Source of the DNA: Chlorops oryzae
Taxonomy: Eukaryota; Arthropoda; Insecta; Diptera; Chloropidae
DNA: 64,000 nucleotides
Direction: 5' to 3'
Assembly (NCBI GenBank): GCA_020466095.1
Contig: CM035808.1
Coordinates: 7,671,133-7,735,132 of the forward strand
Shown piece after piece: positions 12,686 to 24,005 of this stretch. The translations under genes were made by a program, and so were the position numbers. The notes beneath the pieces were generated by a model. It searched no databases. It was given only the letters and a program-made list of their open reading frames with translations, and was not told the DNA's origin. Position 1 is the stretch's first letter. Every line of letters starts with the position of its first letter.

Positions 12686-13727
12686 GTGAGTAAAATAAAA
12701 GTAATTTGCACATAAGTTCAAAAGAAATTAATTACTTACGAAAATATTGCGAAATTCGCAGTGTACGCTTTTAAACAAACATAGAAATCAAATTTGGTCT
12801 CGGGGTGCTCCGCTAAATAGGGCTCCTCTGGATACATACGATATTCTTGCAATTGCATGAAGTGTATACTTGGTAGACTTTTCAAAATGGCGGACAGTGC
12901 AGACAAAACGGAAAATTTTTATTTTATTTTGGAAAATTGCATTTTCCCGAATTTGAAAATTCCATAGTTTAACTCGTGTTCCGAAAATGTGCTTAAAACG
13001 CTTCGGCACAATCAAATTTGATGGAAAAATTAGAATTTCAATTTTTTCAAGAATTTATGAAATTCGGAAATGTCCATCTTCTATTTTTCGTGGTTTTCGC
13101 GTTTGTACATTCGTGGCGGGAGCGAGCGCGCTTGAGTAGGGTTGTCAACACTCGAAAAATACAAGGACTGCTTTTTGTTGTTTTTTCTTTTTCTTTGGAG
13201 AAGGCAAGATAAAGGGCGGGATTTAATAGATGGAAGAGTGTTCGAAGAACTTTTTTTGTTTTTAGTTCTTCTGAGAATTCTCAAATTGAAAGGCATTAAT
13301 GCACGATAACGACGAATGAGAAAAAGTGTAGAGAAAAAGAAATCAGTTGATTTGAGAGTCAACTCGATAACTCTAGACTTGCGCGCGCACATACACACAC
13401 GCACACGTGCCGATGTGCGCGCCAGAAGTTATTTTTCTCTTTGTTTTGCGTTTCGCTTCTCCACACAAGAAATCTTCGATACAGTGTTGCATTTATTATC
13501 TCTCACCTTTGATTGAAGTGAAAATTTAATAATTTATTACAACTTTGAGCTCAGTTTCTTCATGGCATCTATTAGATAGTGCTTAGTCATCATCTAATTA
13601 TAAATTAATTGTGTCATAATTAATGGAATACTGAAGTTTTCGAAGATTAATTGAGAAAGAGAGCGAACGACCGATATCGTAATTGCTTTTTCTGAGCATG
13701 TAAACAAAAACGAGAGAAATTTAACTT

Positions 13728-13750
13728 CGCGCCAATTTTATTTTGGCGCG
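13728..13750. promoter_or_regulatory. Palindromic E2F-like site pair
   Basis: CGCGCCAA and TTGGCGCG face each other seven bases apart in otherwise AT-rich DNA; the right half reads TTTTGGCGCG, matching the E2F consensus TTTSGCGC. It lies ~1.9 kb upstream of the H3.3 ATG, within the putative leader intron. No protein binding can be shown from sequence. Confidence 0.35.
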
Positions 13751-14081
13751 ATAGATTAATTGTATTAGAGCCATATAGGCCCTGCAGTAATTCCAACTAC
13801 TCTCCAACTAGTCACAAAAATACCAGGACTACTCCCTCTTAATTTGCCAACCAATGCTTTGAACTGTCTTTTTTAACGTTGAGCTGTCATTGGAAAATAA
13901 CTAGTCACAGTTTTTGCTCATATGAACTAGACCTGGAGTATATACAGTTGGGTCAATTTTTAGTCAATTTGTTTTTTTGCACATTTTATGAAAAAAAAAA
14001 ATTATTTTCTTTGTTTTGTATTTTTTTTTTCTCTTTTGTTTTTTTTTTTAAATCTTTTCTTTTTCACTACTTTTTTAATTT

Positions 14082-14156
14082 TCTCGCCTTGACCGAGCCT
14101 CGAACCGCTGATCTCTGGGTTGGTAAGTCAGCGTCTTAACCATTACGCTAAACAAG
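14082..14156 (-). repeat. tRNA-derived SINE-like head 1
   Basis: On the minus strand an A-box-like TAGCGTAATGGTTAAGACG is followed ~30 bases later by a B-box-like GGTTCGAGGCTC, then ~100 bases of A-rich tail down to about 13990. The acceptor-stem bases do not pair, so this is not a working tRNA. Head plus A-rich tail suggests a SINE. Confidence 0.5.
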
Positions 14157-14404
14157 CAAATTTAATGTATTGATCAAAACACTCATTTGAGTTTTTGGTT
14201 GCTGAAGTTTTTGTGGAACGCACGAGTAGAATTTTTACTACAAAAATTTTTTAATTGAAAAATACATATTAAAAAAAAAAAGATAATAGAAAAAAAAAAT
14301 ACTTAAAAATTTAGCGAAACATTTTTTTATTTCAAAATTAACTATTAAATAAAATAAATTAAAATATAAACATAAAAAAAACTTGGTAATAAAAAAAAAA
14401 TTAT

Positions 14405-14490
14405 TCTCACCCGAGCCAGGGATCGAACCCCAACCCATGAAGTCGCTGAGCGATAGTCTTAACCGTCCAGCTAACTACCTTTCGGTGGCG
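14405..14490 (-). repeat. tRNA-derived SINE-like head 2
   Basis: The minus strand reads GGTAGTTAGCTGGACGGTT (A box) and GGGTTCGATCCCTGG (canonical B box), followed by an AT-rich tail. The 5' and 3' ends do not form an acceptor stem. It differs from the neighbouring head, so the pair is not a recent tandem copy. Confidence 0.5.
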
Positions 14491-15449
14491 CAACGATCAG
14501 AATGCGAACTTAAAGCAGACAATAACAATTTCTTCTCTACTTCGCAATCGAAGCACAAAGCGAAAGGAAATCCTTAAACTCACCCCCCGTAGATCTCCCT
14601 AGATACATAAAATACTGTACATTTTGACTAGTCATATTTCGAGTAACCTCAGAGTACTCCTGTTTGGCAAATTGACCTCTTCATTACTGCAGGGGGTTTA
14701 TATGTTAGATGTATATAAAAATCAAACATCCTCTCGTGAACTTCGGTCAACTTCAGTAGTATTTTTTATTTCGTTTTTTGTGGACTGTTCAATTATCATT
14801 AAAACGGCATTGCAGATCTCACCCGTTAGCGGGTTTTATCCCCGAAATCTTTCTTTTTAGTGCATAACTGTTGAAGGTTTTCAAAATTTGACATCCTCTT
14901 TTAATTACAAATTTTAAATTCCTGAACTGAAATCAAAAACGTGACGGTAGCGGGTGCGACATATTGGACTACATATTATAGAAATTAGAGTTTCCGGTAG
15001 ACTTCAAGTAGATACCTATATGAACTCAATAAAAAATAGACGTTGCAAAGCCGAATAACGCCGAACATGCGCAGGCCTATATATATTAGTCTTTAGTCGC
15101 AACCAGCCCCTAAAATTTCAAAAGTAATTTTGTCACGTGCGCTACATTTTATACCTACGTCAAAGAAAATAATAGAAAAAGGCGCCAAGAACTAACCCCT
15201 AAATTGCAGCTCTCATATCATATGCTGCAGCTATGTCGGGTTGCTTTAATTTGAGTTATGAAGTGAGTGGGTACCGTCTGGGTTTTTTTTTTTTTTGTTT
15301 TTACTGAAGCTAAAGCAGATGTGCGGGTCGGAAATAGCCCGTCTTACAGAATTTTTTAGAATTTTCTACATGAATGAACATCAATAGAAAGTGATTGAAG
15401 GAAACTGCAAAAACGCAATAAAAAAGCTCGAAGCATCAATTTTATTTTT

Positions 15450-15486
15450 CAGTTGTCGCTGGCCATTCGTGGCCTTAAACACGCGG
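15450..15486 (+). promoter_or_regulatory. Candidate H3.3 proximal leader exon or initiator
   Basis: TTTTTCAGTTGTCGC can be read as an initiator (TCAGTT) or as a splice acceptor. The next 34 bases are GC-richer than the surroundings and end in a donor-like GG|GTATGAG at 15486/15487. Splicing to the acceptor TTTGCAG at 15612 would place the leader 10 bases before the H3.3 ATG. Confidence 0.35.
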
Positions 15487-15616
15487 GTATGAGCTCTGCG
15501 ATTTTATTTAAAAAATATTTCATTTTAACGTTATTGAAATCATTTTTTTTATATATTTTGATTTTAATAACTAAACCAAAAATATGTTAATAAAAAATAT
15601 TTTTATTTGCAGCTAA

Positions 15617-16110
<494 letters not shown>

Positions 16111-17029
16111 ATTAATACATTTTTCATGAAGATCTTAAAATTTATAACTCAATTTCAATCATGGCAGTACCGAGAAAAGGAAAACGAAGAAACGTTTCCT
16201 TTTCTTTTTTTACTTATTTAATATGAGCTAAAAAGATTCTTGCATTGTAGACATACATAAAATATACATTGTATTGTTTAAGTGGTTTTAAAATTACCAA
16301 CACTGGCTTCCATGCGACTTGGCAAGCGAACAAGTTTCTGCTAAAAAAAAAAAAAAATAAAAAAAATACACTAATTCTCTTTAAAGCGAGCCATGGAAGT
16401 TTCAGTTGAAAATAATACCATAAGCTATAAAAATAATATGTAAGCTGATTTAAAATTATATATATATATATACATACCTGCGTACGAATCTTACAATATA
16501 AACATCGTTTAACTACAAATATGGAAAGATAAATTTTAAGCATTAAATTTAAGAGCGAAAACATGCGGATATACATATTCAGATATAATATTATTAGCTA
16601 CAAAAAGCAATGACAGAGATGCATAGAGTGAATTTTAACCTTCACAATTTACGATTTGTAACTTCTTTTTTTTTATTACTTTCATTACATAATACATACA
16701 TATTATATTCTTTATATTATAAACATAATTACATATGAAAATATTACCTACAAATAAAACATTTTATTTCATTTCGTCTGCTAACAATATGCAAACGTGC
16801 ACTTTCGAAGATGATTGAAAGATATCTTAAATGCATTCTTCTTGTGCACTTTTAAACTACATTATAAATCGAGCTATTCGATTACTGTCTTAAAACATCA
16901 ATTATGCAATAGAAATAAAATATCAAGCAAATATGTAAAATTAAACGTAGTCTGGAAATTTCACTACAGAACAAAATAAAATTGGTTTTGGACAAAACCA
17001 AAAAAAAAAAAAAAATTGAATTTTTTTAA
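16111..17029 (+). other. H3.3 3' UTR and downstream AT-rich DNA
   Basis: No ORF looks coding. Candidate polyadenylation signals (AATAAA class) occur near 16753. A short (TA)n run sits at about 16461-16472. Nothing else is recognised before the TTAA-flanked element. Confidence 0.5.
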
Positions 17030-17754
17030 GGGCATGGTATGGTTTTAAATAATTTTTGGGTTGTTTTTTTTTATTTTTTTTCTGAATGTACAACATTTCA
17101 AGAGTATTGTGTAAAAATTCCAAGTAAATCGTACTAAAACTAAAGGAGATACAGCGATTCAAGTGAGTGGACCTTAGTGTAAAAAGTGTAGAAAAAAAAA
17201 TTTCAAATCGATTTTGTGGAAAACGACTTTTTTGAAGTCCGTGAACACGATGCTGCAAAATCTACTTGACCGATCGTTTTAAAATTTTTTTCAATTATTA
17301 TACACATAAATCAACAGGTATCGCCGTGGCCCTTTTTTTTTTTTATTTTTTTTTCCTATTTTAAAATAATAAAGTAACCTCAATTTTTAAGCGAAAATCG
17401 CGTTTTTGACTTCAAAACGCTACCAAAAAAAAAAAAAAAATTATTAAAAAAAATAGGGCCACGGCGATACCTCGGGATACAAATTACCTTTTAAAAACAT
17501 GTTTCCTTTTTTTTTCAGATGAACCGCTAACCTCTAATCATGTTCACGGCAAACCAACTTTTTTTCGAGGAGCCTCCGGAGAATCGATACCACGTATTTA
17601 TCTATCGATAATTTCAATTTTTTTTTTTCCCAAATACACTTAATAAGCATAACTACAACATGTATATGAAGAAAATAAACCAACATTATTCATGTCTCCA
17701 AAAAAAAATCATGAAAACATGCCTTTTTTTCGGGTTTAAAACCATACCATGCCC
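17030..17754. mobile_element. TTAA-flanked MITE, GGGCATGGTATGG ends (piggyBac-like)
   Basis: The inverted ends GGGCATGGTATGGTTTTAAA and TTTAAAACCATACCATGCCC are flanked on both sides by TTAA (17026-17029 and 17755-17758), the piggyBac target site. The length is 725 bases and no transposase is present. Inside, GGTATCGCCGTGGCCC near 17320 and its complement near 17458 form a second, internal palindrome. Confidence 0.8.
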
Positions 17755-17758
17755 TTAA

Positions 17759-18985
17759 CTCGACGATTTCCTGGTATGTTCTCTATTTATGGAGAGGGAA
17801 GTCTTCGCCGTTATAAAATATGGTTATCAGTATTTCAGCAGTATAATTACCGCCGCCATCCTACTCACCCAGTGGAGCAGAGAGACATGGTTTAGTGCTT
17901 AATACTCACCACAATGGATGTTCGAAAAAGTTATCTGTCGGGCGAGATAATCAAACCTGGAAGTTCCTAATATTCAAAGAGCAATAGTGGGGAAGAAGGA
18001 GTCTCAATCAAGAAATAATTGAATCGGGCGAATAGTCTTTTCTGAAACTTCGCCTGTAATTAAGCTATCTTTTGAGTCTCCACAATAATTTGCATTAAAC
18101 ATGCCGCACAGTGCTTTGACAAAAATAAAAATTTTTATTGTCACAAATTTGGTATCATTGGAAAAGGGAATTCCTCCACTAAGAGAAAACAAAAATATTA
18201 CAGCCGCGTAAACCTTCAAAAAGTTTAAATAAACAAAGTTGAAGACAAAAAAAAAATTTTTTGTTCTGATTTTTAAATTTCAATTTATGTTCACCGTAGC
18301 TATATCTACCTATAAACCTCGTGAGATATGTTTGTTGCTATGTGTCTGCGAATCGTGTGTTGGTCTTTGTCTAACACAGAGCACAAAAAGTACAGTCGCA
18401 GTAGAAAACAAAACGGCGCTGAGGGAAAAACCAACGTAGCATGAAAGTGAAAAGACAAAATAAATGTTTTGTCAATCAAAAACATTTATGCTTTATGAGT
18501 ATGAAAAGATAGAAATTTTTTTAGGGGAAATTTCAAATAAAATTTGCGTCATAATAAAAAAATTTTATTATTCCAATTTTCATAAAAAAAATTGAATGTA
18601 ATTTTTGATTATGTTATCCGTAGAAAAAATTAAGTCAAGTTAAAAATATATATGTATGAATTTTTAATTGTTTTCTTTTTAAGTTGTGACACTTCTGAAG
18701 CGGGCGAATGATATTAAACAGCCCTTATGGTATCTGAAAGTGTGAATACCTGAATAGCCTTTAAATGTGATTTAAAAAAATTTTGCTCGAATGATTTTCC
18801 GATATACGAAAGATGAATTCAATGAACTAGGGCTTTCATCCCCTAAATCACAAAGCAAATATTCAATATATTTTTAATAGCAAATGATTAGTGGGGTTGA
18901 TTTTGATATTCAATTGTGATTGTTAAACGAACAGGAAGAATTTTCTTTAAATTCAGCAATACTTCATTTTAACGAGAATCCCTAA
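17759..18985. other. Intergenic, no gene recognised
   Basis: AT-rich sequence with only short unconvincing ORFs. At about 18987 it ends with GGGGCTATCCATTAATTACG, a motif I associate with ends of insect transposons, just before the H-module repeats. Confidence 0.4.
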
Positions 18986-19010
18986 GGGGCTATCCATTAA
19001 TTACGTAACA

Positions 19011-19720
19011 TTTTTATTACTGTTTTCACGTTCGCGTCTTAAGTCTTTGCTGTATCTCTCTCATAAAGAGTGCTTGAACCTCCATACATTTCTTGGTAAA
19101 TGATGGAAGGAGTTTCCCTAGAGCAATGAAATTTGGCATGGACGTTTCTTTGCAATTATCTATGGGATTAAAAAAAATTTTTTTAGAAATCGAACCACCC
19201 TAACCCCCTCAACCATGAAAAGGGGTGGACCCAAATTCCAAAAATTTGAACCCACGGTACTCAAATTCGGAACATAGCTTACTGTTGTGCCCCAAAGTTG
19301 GAAAAGTGTAACTTCGTAACGCTGCCACGCCCACGCCCACTCAAACGTGTTTTCAACGTTCGCGTCTTAAGTCTTTGCTCTATCTTTCTCGCAAAGAGTG
19401 CTTGACCTCCATACATTTCTTATTAAATGATGGAAGTAGTTTCCCTAGAGCAATGAAATTTGGCATGGACGTTTCTTTCCAAATATCTATGGGATTAAAA
19501 AAAAAATTTTTTAGAAATCAAACCACCCTAACCCCCTCAACCATGAAAAGGGGCGGACCCAAATTCCACAAATTTGAAACACACGGTACTCAAATTCGGA
19601 ACATAACTTACTGTTGTGCCCCAAAGTTGGAAAAGTTTAACTTCGTAACGCTGCCACGCCTACTTGTTGTGCCACGCCCACTCAAACGTGTTTTAACGTT
19701 CGCATCTTAAGTCTTTGCTC
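19011..19720 (+). repeat. Two tandem copies of the foldback central-arm module
   Basis: Two ~310-350-base copies (about 19020-19360 and 19350-19720) share CCTCCATACATTTCTT, GAAATTTGGCATGGACG, CACCCTAACCCCCTC and TAACTTCGTAACGCTGCCACG with the arms of the 3.1-kb palindrome. They are diverged from it and from each other, and here they lie in direct orientation. The same sequence family therefore exists outside the satellite as an ordinary dispersed repeat. Confidence 0.8.
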
Positions 19721-19776
19721 TAGCTCTCTCGCTTTTGATAACAGAACTGTCTGTGCAGACTTAAAACTAAAAGAAA

Positions 19777-20639
19777 ACAAGTAAGGGTGTTATAGTCAGG
19801 CGAGCCTGACAATAAAATACCCGACACAGACACACATGTTCAAATAATTTTTAATATCAAGAAGTGTTTAAGGCCATTACGGGCCCCATATACCGACTTT
19901 TGTTGAATTTCTTTATGAAAACCACCCTTTTGCCACGCCCACTTTTCCAATTTTTTTGTTTTCTAATCGGAGGCCTTAATATACGCTCAAATTCTAAGTT
20001 TCAGTGGAATATCTCAAAAAAGTCCGATTTTGGGGCAGTTTTGAGATTTTTGTGACAGACCCTAGTACTGGAGGTACCCTTTATAATGGACCGATCAAGG
20101 AAATTTTTTCTAAGGATTTTTATGGCTACAAAGGAAGCATAACTGCCAAATTTCGTTCAAGTCCCATTTGAAATTCGGGTGTAGAAGGCAATTTTCGAAA
20201 AACGCCCTTCGGCCACGCCCATTTTTCCAATTTTTGGAAATAATATTACTGGCCTTTAAATATGATCAAATATCAAATTTCATCAAAATATCTTGAAAAA
20301 CTTCGATTTTAGAGCAGTTTTTGTGATTTTCGTAACAGACCCTAGTACTGGAGGTACCCCTAAAAATGGTCCGATCGGGTCCATACTCGAACTTGTTCTT
20401 ACTCATGTCCCTGTGAGTACGCATATCAAATTTCATCAAGATAGCTCAACTCCTTCGATAAGAAAACTGTATACAGACAGACAGACGGACAGACAGACGG
20501 ACATGGCTAAATCGAATTCTCCTGGTGACGCTGATCATTTCTATATATATTTTGTATGGTCTATCTCGACTGGTTCTGGGTGTTACAAACAACCACACAA
20601 ACGCAATATACCCTCGACACAGAGTGTGTCGGGTATAAA
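19777..20639 (+). mobile_element. mini-me/DINE-1-like non-autonomous element, copy 1
   Basis: The element runs from AACAAGTAAGGGTGTTATAG to TGTGTCGGGTATAAA. It has subterminal inverted ATACCCGACACA and TGTGTCGGGTAT, and a (GACA/GACG)n proto-microsatellite before GGACATGGCTAAATCG, as described for the dipteran mini-me/DINE-1 (Helentron-related) families. The interior holds two diverged ~300-base repeats, each with GCCACGCCCA and CAGACCCTAGTACTGGAGG. No protein is encoded. Confidence 0.7.
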
Positions 20640-20802
20640 TATACTTTTGTAGGGTGCATAAACTATCGCTTATTATATCAATTTAAGAAAAGCTGTTCTA
20701 CTATAATTACTTCGAAGCTTCGCCTAATTTCTCAGTTGGTTTTCGGTTATCGCAGTCGAAAGAGGCAATAGTTTTTTTCAGAAATACATTATTTCTTTAG
20801 AA

Positions 20803-22156
20803 ATGACACCGAACTTAAAAAATAAAACAATTCTCGTTACCGGTGCCGGGCGTGGTATGTATCTTTCAGAATAGATATAATATAATTTTTGTAGGTTTAT
20901 ACCAAAGGTGGTAAAAGAAAAAAAAATTATGATTATTGAAAACAGGGTGAGAAATAGTTTTGACGATATCTATTTACGAAATATAAAATAAACATGTTCA
21001 GAAGATGTTAATGTATCTATTTGAATCGACTGAGAACTTCACGTTTTTTTTTTCTTTAGAAGTCGTGTTCTATATAGAAATATTATGTAAATTTAAAATC
21101 AAAACTCTTCCGATTGCGATTATTCTCTTTTAATCTAAAAATAGTTATCTCATAACAATTTTGCCATTAAAATCGTAATAAAGATTATCAGAGCAGATGC
21201 TTGATTAGCGACTGCTATGGGGAATCATAAGGCTGGTCAGAAAACAATTTTCGTTACCGCAATAGGTAATGTCATTATATGTCATTGAAAAAATTTAAAA
21301 AATGAAAAAAATCATTTTTGAAAAAATAATATTGCTTGCATTACCAAAATGTATAAAATTAATTTTAAATTAAATAATTAAATTTTTTTACAACAGGCAT
21401 TGGTAATGCTCTTTGCAAGCAATTATCGGTGTTAGGTGCAAATGTTATCGCCTTGGCAAGATCAGCAGAACAATTGGCAGAGCTTAAAAGTGAGCATTCG
21501 AGCATACAAACCATTCAGGTGGATTTGACAGATTGGAATCAAGCGAGAGCGGCTTTAAAGAATGTACCGCCTTTAGATGGATTGGTGAACAATGCGGCTA
21601 TAGCCATTATTAAACCATTTATGGAATTATCTGAAAAAGATTTTGATGAGTAAGCGAGAAAAAAAATGGCGGATTCCTTTAAATATTCTTTAAAAAAAAA
21701 AAAAAAAAAATCGCAACGATCTCTTTTCATTCTAGCACTTTTGATATAAACGTTAAAGCTGTCTTCAATGTCAGTCAGGCATTGGAACCAAAATTAAAAG
21801 ATGGCTCCTGCGTTGTGATGGTATCATCATTGGCTGCAACCCGTTCGTACGACGGACATACAATCTATAGTGCAACAAAAGCTGCTGTTGATTCATTGAC
21901 ACGTTCGCTGGCATTGGAATTGGGCCAACGTAAAATACGCGTGAATTCAGTTAATCCAACAGTTGTGCTTACCAAAATGGGACGCGACAACTGGACTGAT
22001 CCAAAGAAATCGGAACCATTACTCAATCATATACCGTTACATCGTTTCTGTGAGGTTCAAGAAGTCGTCGATGGCATCATATTTTTATTGGGCGATAATT
22101 CAAGTTTCGTTAATGGTCATCACTTGCGATTAGAGGGTGGCTATTCAGTGTCTTAG
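20803..22156 (+). CDS. DCXR: Dicarbonyl/L-xylulose reductase-type short-chain dehydrogenase
   Basis: Exons 20803-20854, 21397-21649 and 21736-22156 give a 241-residue protein, close to the 244 of animal DCXR. It should reduce L-xylulose or small alpha-dicarbonyls with NADPH in the cytosol. Visible features are the cofactor loop TGAGRGIG near residue 14, NNAA near 84, the catalytic VSS serine near 134, and YSATK (Tyr/Lys) near 147. The RVNSVNPTVVLTKMG stretch and the C-terminal EGGYSVS resemble DCXR more than other SDRs. Intron phases join conserved residues (FDDTFDINVKAV). A second possible first exon lies at 21217-21265. The specific substrate is inference from family similarity. Confidence 0.88.
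21217..21265 (+). CDS. Duplicated alternative first exon of the SDR gene
   Basis: Inside intron 1, MGNHKAGQKTIFVTAI plus one base ends at a donor (ATAG|GTAATG) in the same phase as the main exon 1 (MTPNLKNKTILVTGAGR plus one base). The DNA around AAAACAATTTTCGTTACC matches AAAACAATTCTCGTTACC in exon 1. Splicing to exon 2 would give TA-IGIGNAL, shortening the glycine-rich NADPH loop by two or three residues. It is therefore probably a decayed duplicate, or an isoform with altered cofactor binding. Confidence 0.5.
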
Positions 22157-22402
22157 TGTGTCTTTTTCTTTCCAAAAAAAAAAAATTAACTCTTCTTTTA
22201 TTTGTGATTTATTAAAATAAAACACGCTCTTTATACAAAGCACTAAATGGAAAAAATCGAATTCGTATAATTCTAAAATACAAAATATTGCTGCCTTTGC
22301 ACGAGGTGGCTACGTATGAATTATGGTGTTTTAAAGTTAGAACTTCGATTTCAATTTTTAATAATCATTATTCTTAAAGTTAAAGATTTAAGTTTAATTT
22401 AA
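22157..22402. other. Convergent 3' region of the SDR and htk
   Basis: A 246-base gap between two convergent stops. AATAAA at about 22216 can serve the SDR gene; no separate gene is seen. Confidence 0.5.
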
Positions 22403-23968
22403 TTAAGAGTTTATTTTGATTTGTTGTTGTTGTTGTTGTTGCTGTTGTTGCTGCTGTTGTTGTTGCTGTTGTTGTTGCATTTGCTTCTTCTCCCGCTCGC
22501 GCCGTCTTAATTTTTTACGCCTTCGATCGATACTCGCGAGATCGCTTTTGATCATGTTGTACGTCTTGCGAAGGTCTTGAATTTGCTTTAGCAGTATGGC
22601 TATACATTGATCGGGGCTGAGCGAAGGATCTGTGTACATAGATATTTTGAAAAATTAAAAATTATTATTATTATTATTATTATTAGAAACCAATTGCTTA
22701 AAAACTTGAGAACGAATTTCATATTGAAATTAATAAAAGGAATAAAGATTCCCGTATGTATTTCAATAGATGCACTGAGCGAACGTAACCATGATTTTTT
22801 TAAAAGGGCGCATTGTTATTCACAGTCCTTTTGATTTTCGAGCAGAACAAAAATTTCAAAAGAAAAATGGTTGAGTCAACAACATTTTTGGTTGAATTGA
22901 AAGGAAATATGTATGTTTAATTACATTTCTTTTCGTTCGGTATAATTCTCATTTGTTTTATAAAATAAGACATATAAGATATGTATTCATCTTAGAACTT
23001 TTTAAGCATTGCGAAAGCAGTCACCAAAACGGAGTGACGAAATCGGATGAAGTCCATCCGATGGCTATTTTTTGGGTCATGTTCAGCAGAGTGCTCTATG
23101 AAGCCATTGCTTTGAACGTTAATTAAATTTTTTTCGACATTTCTTACTTGTATAGGTATTTTTTTTTTGGAATTTAAAAAAAAAATATCTTGTCATTTCA
23201 ACTATGTCCATGGTTGGTTCAACAATTTAAATTTAAATCCATTTTTAAAAATTATCATTTCAATTCAACCTGAAATATGGTTGATTCAAAGAGAAAAATC
23301 TTTATTATTTTCCAACAAGAAAAATTGTTAAAATTAAAAATATTCCTTATTGAAGCCGTTTTGTATGTTTTTCCTTTTGATTTAACCAGTTTTCTGGTTG
23401 ATTTTTTTCTCTGTGTGGTTAAATAAATATTCCTTACCTAATTGCACCAAGAAATTGTATGGACATGGTCTGATTCCTATTACGGATTGCTGTTGATGTG
23501 CTAATTGTTGGTGTTGTCGCCCAGACGTTGTGCTACGTTGCGAAATTGTGTCCGAGTTATCATCGCTATCCGATCCAGCTAAAGGGAAAAGATAAATAAA
23601 AGAAAAAGTTAATGAAATTTCTCATTCAAGAATTCCATCATAATTTACCATTTGTTTTCTTTGTGTACGTTAAAGCACGTCGACGTTTTAGATGCTGCTC
23701 GCACGATGATCCCATTGCTTCGGATTGCTTGCGCGTTCGTCTTCGTTTACGCGGCATAGTTTCGTTTTCTTCCATATTCTTTTTCATTTCTTCGCTGCTC
23801 TCATCCTGACTATCGTTCGGAGAACTATTCGTTGTGGGATTATGGACTGTTGACGCTACGGATTGCATCATTGGAATATGACTACCCACATTTGTGGATA
23901 ACATTAGATCCATTTTTTGCTCAATATGAGGATTAGCAGTTATTGTGCGCGGTTGCATAAGCTGTTGT

Positions 23969-24005
<37 letters not shown>

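Larger units (their letters stand above)
13780..14694. mobile_element. TIR element (CCCTGCAGTAAT) holding two tRNA-like segments
   Basis: CCCTGCAGTAAT and ATTACTGCAGGG bound 915 bases, with imperfect subterminal inverted matches (ACTAGTCAC/GACTAGTCA and TTGCCAACC/GTTTGGCAA). No target duplication is evident, so the exact ends may be a few bases off. Two tRNA-related segments lie inside, both on the minus strand. Confidence 0.5.

Noticed and set aside
14405..14490. A functional tRNA gene on the minus strand
   Set aside because: A and B boxes are good, but the ends do not pair into an acceptor stem and no plausible anticodon arm forms; a SINE-like origin fits better.
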